Assembly: GCA_036742455.1 (NCBI GenBank)
Contig: DAINQU010000005.1
Span: 62,001 to 126,000 of the forward strand
Source: CAIKZZ01 sp036742455
Lineage (GTDB): Bacteria; Pseudomonadota; Gammaproteobacteria; Steroidobacterales; Steroidobacteraceae
Direction of reading: 5' to 3'
DNA length: 64,000 nt
Of this stretch, positions 16,994 to 24,920 are shown piece after piece. Under the pieces are notes generated by a model. The model had not been told where the DNA came from, searched no databases, and saw nothing but the letters and a program-made list of their open reading frames with translations. The position numbers were made by a program, and so were the translations under genes. Each line of letters begins with the position of its first letter. The stretch's first letter is position 1.

Positions 16994-17503
16994 ATGATTA
17001 CTACCGATTCCGAGAGTCGCCGCCCGTGGCATCGCGAACCCTTCATGTGGTTGGTGGTCGGTATTCCGTTGCTAACGGTCGTTGCCGGCTTATCGACGGT
17101 GTATATCGCTCACAAACACAGCGACACCATCGTCTCCGACGAATTCCGTAAAGAAGGCCTGGCCATTCAACACGACCCGACGCGTGATCTCGCCGCAGCA
17201 CGCATCGGCGCTCACGCACAGCTGGATATCGCGCCAGATCGCCTTCGGGTTCGCTTGAATCTGGCGAACGGGACGTCGCCGAGCAGCCTCGTCGCTGTTC
17301 TATCGCATGCAACGCGCGCGGAGCTTGATCGCCTGATTGTGCTGTCCCGAACCTCCGATGGAGCGTACGAGGCGCGATTTGAGGCGTTGGATGCCGGTCA
17401 TTGGTATGTCGAGGTGTCGCCAAGTGATCGTAGTTGGCGTCTGCGCGGCAATTTCTCCACAATCCCTACACAATTGGAACTCATCCCCAGTCGGACGCCC
17501 TGA
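16994..17503 (+). CDS. ccoH: CcoH/FixH cbb3 assembly protein
   Basis: A 169-residue protein with one N-terminal helix (FMWLVVGIPLLTVVAGLSTVYIA) after a short cytoplasmic segment containing W-x-R-EPFMW. The periplasmic beta-rich domain ends in GHWYVEVSPSDRSWRLRG, a FixH hallmark. FixH family members are needed for stable oxidase assembly. It lies between ccoG and ccoI, its standard position. The start is the ATG at 16994; the longer open frame begins inside ccoG. Confidence 0.9.
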   Translation: MITTDSESRRPWHREPFMWLVVGIPLLTVVAGLSTVYIAHKHSDTIVSDEFRKEGLAIQHDPTRDLAAARIGAHAQLDIAPDRLRVRLNLANGTSPSSLVAVLSHATRAELDRLIVLSRTSDGAYEARFEALDAGHWYVEVSPSDRSWRLRGNFSTIPTQLELIPSRTP

Positions 17504-17508
17504 ACGGC

Positions 17509-19929
17509 ATGACCGCGTGCTTTCACTGCCAAGAGCCAGTACCCACTGGATTGGACCTCACGGCTGAGGTCGCTGGCGATGCAAAGCCGGTTTGCTGTCT
17601 CGGCTGCAAAGCGGCTGCCGAATTGATATCGGACGCCGGGCTGGCTGACTTCTACCGCTTTCGAACGGCCGCCGCACCGCGTCCCCAAGGATCGTCCGAC
17701 GACGTCTGGTCGACCTACGACCGTCCGGAAGTTGCGACTCCGTTGCTCGGACATGAAGGCGACCTCTCGGTCGTGAATTTATTGATTGAAGACACCCGCT
17801 GTTCAGCCTGCAGCTGGCTCATCGGTGAACGGCTGCGGCGCCTTCCGGGGATTGCCCGAGCGGCAGTGAATCCGGCCACCGGCCGCGCCCAGGTTGCCTA
17901 TGACAGCACCCGCGTCGGATTGGCAGAGATTTTGCGATCGGTCGCTTCGCTCGGTTACCGCCCCCATGTGCTCGGCGCCACCGACACGTTGGAGGTCGCG
18001 ACCCGTGAGCGCCGAACGGCATTGAAGCGGTTGGCCGTCGCCGGCTTCGGCATGATGCAGGTCATGATGATCGCCACTGCGCTGTATGTCGGCGCGCGGC
18101 AAGGCATCGATCCCATCATTCGCGAGTACCTACGCATCACCTGCTTGGTCATCACCGGTCCCGTGCTCGTGTACGCGGGACGACCGTTTTTTGCGGGCGC
18201 TTGGGCCGCGTGGCGGAGCCGTCACTTGGGCATGGACGTGCCGGTCACCTTCGCGCTCGTACTCGCCTTCGGTGCGAGCGCCTGGAATACCCTTGCCCAC
18301 CGCGGCGAGGTCTACTTCGACTCGGTCACGATGTTCGTGTTCTTGCTGCTGCTCGCACGCTACGTCGAGATGAGCGCCCGTCACCGCGCCGGATCAACCG
18401 GCGACGCACTGCTGAGGCTTGTACCCGCGACGGCATTACGGGTGCGGGCGGGATTGCGAGAACGGGTACCCATTGCCGCGCTGGTCGCCGACGATCGCAT
18501 TATCGTTCCGGTCGGTGAGTGCTTTCCGGCCGATGGGACTGTGGTCGCCGGTCGTACCGAGACGGACGAGTCCATGCTCACCGGCGAGTCTCGACCGGTC
18601 GAAAAAAGGGAGGGCGCCACGGTCATCGCAGGCACCCTCAACGTCGGCGGTCCCGTGGAAGTTGCCTTGTCGGCAGTCGGAACATCCACGGTATTGGCCG
18701 GCATCGTCCGGCTGCTGGAGCGCGCCCAGACGGAGCGCCCGCGCATTGCCCGCCTCGCGGACCGAGCGGCCACGTGGTTTGTCACTCGGGTACTCCTCGG
18801 TGCGTTGCTTGTCGCCGTGATCTGGCTCTGGATCGACCCCAGCCGAGCCTTCGAGGCCACGCTGGCGGTATTGGTGGTCACGTGCCCGTGTGCGCTGTCG
18901 TTGGCCACCCCAACCGTGGTCACTGCCGCCACGGCAGCACTCGCACGACAAGGACTCTTGATCACCCGCGCGGATGCGATCGAGTCGCTTGCGCAAGTGG
19001 ATCACGTCCTCTTCGACAAGACCGGTACACTCACCGAAGGCAAGCCGCGGATCGAGAAGGTATGGCCGCTGCGCGGCACCGCGGAGGATGCACTGCGTAT
19101 CGCCGCCGGCCTCGAACAGGTCTCCGAGCATCCTCTCGCCCAAGCGTTTGCGCAGATCCGAACCGACCAACGGGCGCAACGGGTCACGATTTTCCCGGGT
19201 GAGGGTGTTGAAGGCGTTCTCGACGGCCATCTCTGGCGTATCGGCACAAAGTCGTTTGTCGCGGCAATGGCCGGCGAACCGCCCACCGGAGCTGACGAAG
19301 CCTCGATCTATCTGGGCGGCGCAACCGGCTGGCAGGCCGCGTTTCAATTAGAGGACAGACTGCGTCCGGAAGCGGCGGCGAGCGTCCGGGAGCTCCAACA
19401 ACTGGGCCTCACATGCCATATTGCGAGCGGCGACCAGATCGACGCGGTCGCACGGATTGCCGGCCAACTCGGGATTACGGACTGGCGCGCGCGGCAGATG
19501 CCTGACGAGAAGGTAGCGTTCGTGCACGGCTTGACCGCGCAAAATCATAAGGTGTTGGCCGTCGGCGATGGCATCAATGATGCCCCGGTGCTCGCGGCCG
19601 CCTCCGTCTCTGTCGCCTTGGGTACGGGGTCCGCACTGGCGCAGGCGACGGCGGACGTCGTGGTCCTCCGCGGCGACCTCGCCGCCTTGCCCGACGCCAT
19701 TACCACCGCGCGGCGTGCGACACGCGTCATCCGTCAAAATCTTGCGTGGGCCACGTTGTACAACTTGGTCGCTCTGCCCATCGCGGCGCTTGGATGGATA
19801 CCGCCATGGCTCGCGGCCATCGGCATGTCAGCGAGTTCTCTCTTGGTCGTCTTGAACGCGCTGCGTCTGACGCGTTCCACCAAGCCCGCCCATGCGGTGG
19901 GCGCACCCAGGGTAGCCTGCCCCGCATGA
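17509..19929 (+). CDS. ccoI: CcoI/FixI copper-translocating P1B-type ATPase
   Basis: An 806-residue ATPase that exports copper to the periplasm for CuB assembly of the oxidase. An N-terminal Cys-rich segment (CFHCQEP, VCCLGCKAAAE) precedes an HMA-like domain whose metal motif is CSACSWL. The pump domain has TGES, the ion-binding TCPCALSLATP, the phosphorylation site DKTGTLTEG, the SEHPLA nucleotide motif and VGDGINDAPVLAAA. It follows ccoH by 5 bases and overlaps ccoS by four. Confidence 0.95.
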   Translation: MTACFHCQEPVPTGLDLTAEVAGDAKPVCCLGCKAAAELISDAGLADFYRFRTAAAPRPQGSSDDVWSTYDRPEVATPLLGHEGDLSVVNLLIEDTRCSACSWLIGERLRRLPGIARAAVNPATGRAQVAYDSTRVGLAEILRSVASLGYRPHVLGATDTLEVATRERRTALKRLAVAGFGMMQVMMIATALYVGARQGIDPIIREYLRITCLVITGPVLVYAGRPFFAGAWAAWRSRHLGMDVPVTFALVLAFGASAWNTLAHRGEVYFDSVTMFVFLLLLARYVEMSARHRAGSTGDALLRLVPATALRVRAGLRERVPIAALVADDRIIVPVGECFPADGTVVAGRTETDESMLTGESRPVEKREGATVIAGTLNVGGPVEVALSAVGTSTVLAGIVRLLERAQTERPRIARLADRAATWFVTRVLLGALLVAVIWLWIDPSRAFEATLAVLVVTCPCALSLATPTVVTAATAALARQGLLITRADAIESLAQVDHVLFDKTGTLTEGKPRIEKVWPLRGTAEDALRIAAGLEQVSEHPLAQAFAQIRTDQRAQRVTIFPGEGVEGVLDGHLWRIGTKSFVAAMAGEPPTGADEASIYLGGATGWQAAFQLEDRLRPEAAASVRELQQLGLTCHIASGDQIDAVARIAGQLGITDWRARQMPDEKVAFVHGLTAQNHKVLAVGDGINDAPVLAAASVSVALGTGSALAQATADVVVLRGDLAALPDAITTARRATRVIRQNLAWATLYNLVALPIAALGWIPPWLAAIGMSASSLLVVLNALRLTRSTKPAHAVGAPRVACPA

Positions 19930-20114
19930 CCATCATTTTCCTGCTGATCCCCTTGGGTCTCGTCTTGGTCGGTTTCGCGATTTGGGCTTTTTTTTGGGCC
20001 GTCGGTGACGGCCAATTCGACGACCTTGATTCGCCCGGTTGGTCGGTGGTCACGCACGACAGTGCTGCCGAACACCCACCGACGGCCGACCCGGGCCGTG
20101 ACGAGCATGATTGA
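19926..20114 (+). CDS. ccoS: CcoS cbb3 maturation protein
   Basis: A 62-residue protein with one N-terminal helix (IIFLLIPLGLVLVGFAIWAFFWAV) followed by DGQFDDLDSPGWSVV, the DxQFDDL signature of CcoS/FixS. CcoS is required for cofactor insertion into CcoN. Start and stop overlap both neighbours (ATGA with ccoI; 8 bases with the exporter gene). The C-terminal 20 residues are polar and not conserved in the family. Confidence 0.9.
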   Translation: MTIIFLLIPLGLVLVGFAIWAFFWAVGDGQFDDLDSPGWSVVTHDSAAEHPPTADPGRDEHD

Positions 20115-20925
20115 CCCGGCGGGCTGGATTACGGCCGCGCTCGCCGGTCTGGGCGGCGCCGCCCATTGCGCGGCCATGTGCGGCCCTCTGACGTTGGCGC
20201 TCGGCAGCGGACCTCTCGCCGGGCGTAGCCATTCACTGGTCGCGGCCATCGGCTTCAACACAGGTCGCGTACTGGCCTATGTGCTCGCCGGATCCCTGGC
20301 GTTTCTCACACTCGGCGGCGCCGTTCACTCGGCAGGCATCGAGGGAATCGCTTTTGTGTTTCGGATTTTTGCGGCGAGCCTCGTCGGGCTCGTTGGCGCC
20401 GGACTGCTGGGGATGCCGATGCTATCGCGCTTGGAACGGGCAATGACGCCCGTCTGGTCACGGACGCGTGGCGTACTCGGGCCAGCGGTGCGCGGCGCGA
20501 TGGCGGCACCTGAGTCGTTGCGACCGCTGCTTTTTGGACTCCTGTGGATATTGATGCCCTGCGGGCTGGTCTATTCCACGTTGTTAGTGGCGGCGACCCG
20601 AGAATCGCTCGCGGAGGCGATCCTCGTCACCGGCGCCTTTGCCCTCGGCACGCTGCCGGCGGTGCTCGGGTTGTCGCTGGCCGGCGCTCGGATCGGACAA
20701 TGGCTACAGCGCCGCCCGACTCGACGCGTGCTGGGCCTCTTGCTCATCGCAGCGGCCATTGCCAGCGTGAGCGTCGCCGTGTACCACCACGGGATGACCG
20801 GCGGTGGCGAGCATGCGCACCACCACATGTCCGGAATCCTCGGAACGGATTCCGATGCGTTGCCTCGGCGGGGGGGAACACCTACACTCCCCGTCATGGG
20901 CCAAATCGCCGCGTGGTGGGCGTAG
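20107..20925 (+). CDS. TauE/SafE-family (COG2836-type) membrane protein
   Basis: A 272-residue protein with about six membrane helices. The family motifs GGAAHCAAMCGPL in helix 1 and LWILMPCGLVYSTLL in helix 4 carry Cys residues that could bind metal or undergo redox chemistry. Such genes often follow ccoS in gammaproteobacteria, and copper homeostasis for cbb3 is suspected. A His-rich tail (EHAHHHMSG) near residue 240 fits metal binding. The ATG at 20107 is inside ccoS. Sulfite export, implied by the family name, is not supported here. Confidence 0.82.
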   Translation: MIDPAGWITAALAGLGGAAHCAAMCGPLTLALGSGPLAGRSHSLVAAIGFNTGRVLAYVLAGSLAFLTLGGAVHSAGIEGIAFVFRIFAASLVGLVGAGLLGMPMLSRLERAMTPVWSRTRGVLGPAVRGAMAAPESLRPLLFGLLWILMPCGLVYSTLLVAATRESLAEAILVTGAFALGTLPAVLGLSLAGARIGQWLQRRPTRRVLGLLLIAAAIASVSVAVYHHGMTGGGEHAHHHMSGILGTDSDALPRRGGTPTLPVMGQIAAWWA

Positions 20926-20931
20926 CCATCT

Positions 20932-20952
20932 TTTTTTCTTGTTTTTTGAGGG
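20932..20952 (+). other. T-rich leader with ribosome site of the acidic-protein gene
   Basis: Two T runs (seven and six Ts) fill the gap after the TauE/SafE stop, then GAGGG eight bases before a GTG start. A short CGCC/GGCG hairpin inside the end of the previous gene precedes the T runs. This could be a weak terminator between the cco cluster and the fixLJ-like genes, or simply an unstructured leader. Confidence 0.3.
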
Positions 20953-20960
20953 TCTGAACC

Positions 20961-21290
20961 GTGGGTAGAGAGTACGAACCGGTCGTGGGTAATTGGTATC
21001 GCGATCTGGACGAAAAGGAGTCCTTCCTGGTGCTCTCCGTCGACGAAGATGCCGAAATGATCGAAATCCAGCATGTCGACGGCGACATTGAGGAAATCGA
21101 CCTCGATACGTGGGCGGAACTCGACCTGGATCCGACCGACGAGCCGGAAGGCTGGTCGGGCTCGGAAGGCGATGATGATGATGACGATGATTGGGACGAG
21201 GACGAGGAAGACGACGAGGACGATGACTGGGACGACGAAGACGACGAGGACGATGACGACGACGATTTCGACGATCGCGACGACTACTGA
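20961..21290 (+). CDS. DUF6763-like small protein with extreme Asp/Glu tail
   Basis: A 109-residue cytoplasmic protein. Residues 1-65 form a compact domain (EPVVGNWYRDLDEKESFLVLSVDEDAEMIEIQ...) that resembles the short gammaproteobacterial DUF6763 family. Residues 71-109 are 34 Asp/Glu out of 39, interrupted only by W78, W90, F103, R106 and Y109. The tail is encoded by an imperfect GAC/GAT/GAG tract. The GTG start has GAGGG eight bases upstream. Family function is unknown; the tail could mimic nucleic acid or bind cations. It lies between the cco cluster and the FixL-like kinase. Confidence 0.8.
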   Translation: MGREYEPVVGNWYRDLDEKESFLVLSVDEDAEMIEIQHVDGDIEEIDLDTWAELDLDPTDEPEGWSGSEGDDDDDDDWDEDEEDDEDDDWDDEDDEDDDDDDFDDRDDY

Positions 21291-21334
21291 CCGCGTCGGA
21301 TTGCGCCCGGATGAGCCGGGCGCTCGGAGGGGCA

Positions 21335-23236
21335 ATGACCGCGCATTCCGTGAAATCTCGGATTAACGCCGTCCAAGAGCTTGAGGCTCTGTTGGATGCG
21401 GCGGTCGATGCGGTCATTGTGATCGATCACAGCAGTGTCATTCTCACGTTTAACCGGGCAGCCGAACGACTCTTCGGCTATCAGCAGCACGAGGTGATCG
21501 GGCAAAACATTGCGATGTTGATGCCTGAGCCGTATCAAAGCGCTCACGCCAGTTACGTCTCCTCGTATCTTGAGACGGGGCGCGCACGAATCATCGGCAT
21601 CGGTCGCGAGATTTCAGCGAAACGTCGCGACGGCTCGGTGTTCCCGGCCGCCTTGTCAGTCGGTCAAATTCGGGGCGTCAACCCTCCCCGTTTCGTCGGC
21701 TTCATCCAAGACTTTACCGTCCGCAAAGCGGCTATCGAAGCGTTACGGTGTGAGCGCGATCGGGCTCAAACCTATTTGGACGTCGCGGAGGTCATGCTGT
21801 TGGCGCTCGATGCGCTCGGCACGGTCACGATGATTAATCGCAAGGGTCAAGAGATCCTTGGTTATACGGAACAGGAACTGATCGGAGCGGATTGGTTCGA
21901 GTTATGCGTTCCGGAGGATTGCCGTGCCGAGCGCAGGGCACGCTTTGCCCAGGAACTGCAGTTCGCGCCATCGACGCAGACAGAATCCCACGCACCGATT
22001 GTCACTCGCGATGGCCAACGCAGGCTCATTGCGTGGCGGTCAACGCCCTTGCAATCCGATCGCGGAACGTCCGTGGGGTGCTTGGCATCGGGCGAGGACA
22101 TTACGGAGCGCGCGGCCGCGGAGGCAGCCCTGCGGCAGAGTGAAGCCCTCTTACGGAGCGCTCAGAGCATTGCGCATCTGGGCAATTACGAGATTGTGCA
22201 TCCCGACGGCCCGATCACGTGGTCCGACGAACTATTCCGTCTCTTGGGACTGGATCCTAGCCAAGGACCGATCGGCATTCTCGAGTTTGCTGAGCGCTTC
22301 GTGCACCCCGATGACCTCGGGATTTTTAATGCGGCGTGGTCTCAGGCCTATGCGAATCACAAGCGCTTTGATCTTGAATTCCGCATCCGCCGGACCGATG
22401 GCCAAATCCGTTACATTCACTCCAAGGGCAAAATAGACCCACACCCCGCCGGACAGTTGGTCACGGGCACCCTTCATGATGTGACCGACCGGAAATTGGC
22501 CGAGCACGAGGCGCGCGTGGGTCAAGAACGGCTGACCCATGTTGCCCGACTCTCCACCATGGGGGAGATGGCGACGGGCTTGGCGCACGAGATCAATCAA
22601 CCGCTGACCGCGATTGCAACGTATGCGCAAGCGGCCGTACGCATGATGGATGCCCCAGGCGGCGCGGACGCCGCGGACTTACGCGATGCGCTCGTCCAAA
22701 TCGTCAATCAGTCATTGCGGGCCGGCGAAGTGATCCGTCGTTTGCGCGCGTTCGTTAAAACGCGCACAGCGCATTCCGAACAATTGGAAGTGAACCGATT
22801 GGTCGAAGATATCCGCATTCTTGCCGTACCGGATGCTCGCGTGAACGACGTGCGCCTCGTACTGCAACTGGATCCGCAGTCGCCGGTGATCGCGGGCGAT
22901 CCGGTGCAACTCCAACAAGTGCTTCTGAATTTGATCCGCAATGCGATTGATGCCACGTGCGAACATCCGGGCGCGCTGCGCGAACTCACCATTTCGACCC
23001 GTCCACTGGGCGACGGCGTGGAAGTGGCTGTCATCGATCACGCCGGCGGCATCACCGACGCCGTTGCCCAGAACCTGTTTAACCCGTTCTACACAACCAA
23101 AGAGACGGGTACGGGACTGGGTTTGGCCATTTCTCGCTCCATCATCACCGCGCATAGGGGTAAACTGGGATATCGCCCGACCCCCGGTGGCGGTACTACT
23201 TTCTTTTTCACTCTGCCGCAACTCGTGGGAGTCTGA
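21335..23236 (+). CDS. FixL-like PAS sensor histidine kinase (oxygen sensor candidate)
   Basis: A 633-residue soluble kinase: PAS1 (about 15-130), PAS2 (143-258), PAS3 (270-388), a HisKA domain with H-box GLAHEINQPLTAI (His418) and a HATPase domain with N-box LLNLIRNAIDA and GTGLGLAIS. PAS1 contains MPEPYQSAHASY and RIIGIGRE. His71 and Arg91 are 20 residues apart, as are the heme-ligand His200 and distal Arg220 of Bradyrhizobium FixL. Heme-based O2 sensing is thus likely. No membrane helices are seen. The ATG at 21335 has GGAGG five bases upstream; an ATG eight codons earlier lacks one. The next gene is a FixJ-like regulator. Confidence 0.88.
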   Translation: MTAHSVKSRINAVQELEALLDAAVDAVIVIDHSSVILTFNRAAERLFGYQQHEVIGQNIAMLMPEPYQSAHASYVSSYLETGRARIIGIGREISAKRRDGSVFPAALSVGQIRGVNPPRFVGFIQDFTVRKAAIEALRCERDRAQTYLDVAEVMLLALDALGTVTMINRKGQEILGYTEQELIGADWFELCVPEDCRAERRARFAQELQFAPSTQTESHAPIVTRDGQRRLIAWRSTPLQSDRGTSVGCLASGEDITERAAAEAALRQSEALLRSAQSIAHLGNYEIVHPDGPITWSDELFRLLGLDPSQGPIGILEFAERFVHPDDLGIFNAAWSQAYANHKRFDLEFRIRRTDGQIRYIHSKGKIDPHPAGQLVTGTLHDVTDRKLAEHEARVGQERLTHVARLSTMGEMATGLAHEINQPLTAIATYAQAAVRMMDAPGGADAADLRDALVQIVNQSLRAGEVIRRLRAFVKTRTAHSEQLEVNRLVEDIRILAVPDARVNDVRLVLQLDPQSPVIAGDPVQLQQVLLNLIRNAIDATCEHPGALRELTISTRPLGDGVEVAVIDHAGGITDAVAQNLFNPFYTTKETGTGLGLAISRSIITAHRGKLGYRPTPGGGTTFFFTLPQLVGV

Positions 23237-23859
23237 TGATGAAGGACAAGCCCTCTACCGTTTTCGTAGTCGATGATGACGATGCAGTCCGTACCTCACT
23301 GCGCTTGCTGCTGAAGTCCGTCGGCTTACCCGTCGAGACGTACGCCTCCGCCCAAGAATTCCTCGATGCGTTCGATGCCGAACGCGCCGGATGCCTTGTT
23401 CTGGACATTCGTATGCCCGGCATGAGCGGTCTGGAGTTGCAGCAGAAATTGAACGAACTGCACGCCATCGTGCCGATCGTGTTCATCACAGGACACGGTG
23501 ACGTGCCGATGGCGGTCGAAGCCATGCAGCACGGCGCCGTGGATTTCATCCAGAAGCCGTTCCGCGATCAGGACTTGATTGATCGCATTAATCAGGCGCT
23601 GGAGAAAGATCGCGAAAATCGCGATGGGCTGCGCGAGCGCGACGTTATCCGACGCCGAATCGGCCAACTGACTCCGCGCGAGCGCGAGGTGTTGGAACTG
23701 GTCACCAAGGGCAAAGCCAACAAAGTCATTGCCGGTGACCTTGATGTCAGCCAACGCACCGTCGAAATTCATCGCGCCCGCGTGATGGAAAAAATGGGCG
23801 CGTCATCCTTGGCCCATCTGGTCCGCATGGTCATTGAAGCGGATCGCGTCGCGCCTTAA
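23236..23859 (+). CDS. FixJ-like response regulator
   Basis: A 207-residue regulator. The receiver domain has VVDDDD, phospho-acceptor Asp57 in VLDIRMPGMSGLE, Thr in FITGHGDVPMAV and Lys in IQKPF. A linker leads to a LuxR-type helix-turn-helix domain (LTPREREVLELVTKGKANKVIAGDLDVSQRTVEIHRARVM...). This is the FixJ/TodT architecture. Its ATG overlaps the kinase TGA by one base, so the two are co-translated. Likely targets, by analogy, are cco genes or a FixK-type regulator; no binding site was identified. Confidence 0.9.
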   Translation: MMKDKPSTVFVVDDDDAVRTSLRLLLKSVGLPVETYASAQEFLDAFDAERAGCLVLDIRMPGMSGLELQQKLNELHAIVPIVFITGHGDVPMAVEAMQHGAVDFIQKPFRDQDLIDRINQALEKDRENRDGLRERDVIRRRIGQLTPREREVLELVTKGKANKVIAGDLDVSQRTVEIHRARVMEKMGASSLAHLVRMVIEADRVAP

Positions 23860-23872
23860 GCACCCACCGGAC

Positions 23873-23902
23873 GGCGGAGCACGACTCGGTGTCGACTCCG
23901 CC
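23873..23902. terminator. Hairpin between convergent fixJ-like and cbpA-like genes
   Basis: GGCGGAG (23873-23879) pairs with CTCCGCC (23896-23902). A second inner stem CGAC/GTCG closes a five-base loop. It lies in the 66-base gap between convergent stop codons and has no T tract on either side, so termination would be weak or protein-assisted. Confidence 0.4.
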
Positions 23903-23925
23903 GGCGGTCTGCGCACGGTGACGAC

Positions 23926-24837
23926 TTAGCGCCACTCCGCGCGCGGATCAAACGTAAATCGCCGGGACATCTCTTCGTAGAACGCGCGCGCATCTGCCGT
24001 TTCAGCCGGAGGGGTGGTGATGCGCAACACCACGTATTGATCGCCGGGCGGGTCTCCCGGCAATCCACGCCCGCGTAGACGCATTTTCTGGCCTGCCTTC
24101 GCGCCGGCCGGTATTTTCAGCTCCACCGGGCCCGCCAACGTCGGCGTCGACACCGTGGCACCGAGCGCAGCCTCCCACGGCGCGAGCGGTAGATCCAGCG
24201 TGAGATCCCGACCGTCGAGCCGGAACAGCCGATGCGGCAGCAGCGCGACTTCCAGCAGTAAAGACCCCGGCCCCGCCGGTCCGGGGGCACCCTGACCACT
24301 CAAGCGAATGACCTGCCCTGCCGTCACGCCCTCGGGCACCGTCACCCGTAGGGTCTTTTCGGTCCCATCGCTGCTGCGCAGGCGCACCTCGCGGACCACG
24401 CCGGAATACGCCTCCTCCAGCGTCAGTTCCAGTGTCGCGCGCGTATCCTCCCCTCGGGCCGCTGCGCGCCGGCGCGGGCCGGCACCGGCCCGGGCGAACG
24501 GGTCACCGGCGCCAAAGAGACTCGAGAAGAAGTCACTGAATCCCGCTTCGGTCTCCGGATCGCCGTGATGAAATCCGCGCTGCTGCCAACCGGGTGGTGG
24601 CCGAAACTGCTGACCTCGACCGTACTGGCTACCCAATTGGTCGTAGGCCGTCCGCTTCTCGGGATCCTTCAGCACTTCATAGGCCTCTTGGACCTCTTTG
24701 AAGTGCGCTTCGGCGTTCTTTTCCTTGGAAACGTCGGGATGATACTTACGGGCGAGTTTTCGATACGCGCGCTTAATCTCCTCCGCGGTAGCGGACCGAG
24801 AGACTTCGAGCACTTTGTAGTAATCGCGGTATTCCAT
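23926..24837 (-). CDS. CbpA-like DnaJ-domain co-chaperone
   Basis: A 303-residue protein. The J domain (residues 1-70) has DYYKVLEVSRSATAEEIKRAYRKLARKYHPDVS, with the HPD tripeptide. A G-rich linker (GSQYGRGQQFRPPPGW) follows, then two CTD-type beta domains (about 130-300), with no zinc-finger cysteines. This is the type II DnaJ/CbpA layout: a DnaK co-chaperone that in E. coli CbpA also binds curved DNA. I use the ATG at 24837; a GTG five codons earlier has no room for a ribosome site. It follows the beta-CASP nuclease by 83 bases on the same strand. Confidence 0.88.
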   Translation of the reverse strand: MEYRDYYKVLEVSRSATAEEIKRAYRKLARKYHPDVSKEKNAEAHFKEVQEAYEVLKDPEKRTAYDQLGSQYGRGQQFRPPPGWQQRGFHHGDPETEAGFSDFFSSLFGAGDPFARAGAGPRRRAAARGEDTRATLELTLEEAYSGVVREVRLRSSDGTEKTLRVTVPEGVTAGQVIRLSGQGAPGPAGPGSLLLEVALLPHRLFRLDGRDLTLDLPLAPWEAALGATVSTPTLAGPVELKIPAGAKAGQKMRLRGRGLPGDPPGDQYVVLRITTPPAETADARAFYEEMSRRFTFDPRAEWR

Positions 24838-24920
24838 GGATCGAACCGTCACTCCAATAGCGCCTGCATGGCGATTCGTGGCTGAATTTCAAGACATCCA
24901 GCCGATTGCCGATCAACCAC

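Noticed and set aside
21170..21290. Alternative overlapping open frames in the GAC/GAT tract
   Set aside because: They are shadow frames of the acidic tail; the main frame has a start with ribosome site and a recognisable N-terminal domain.
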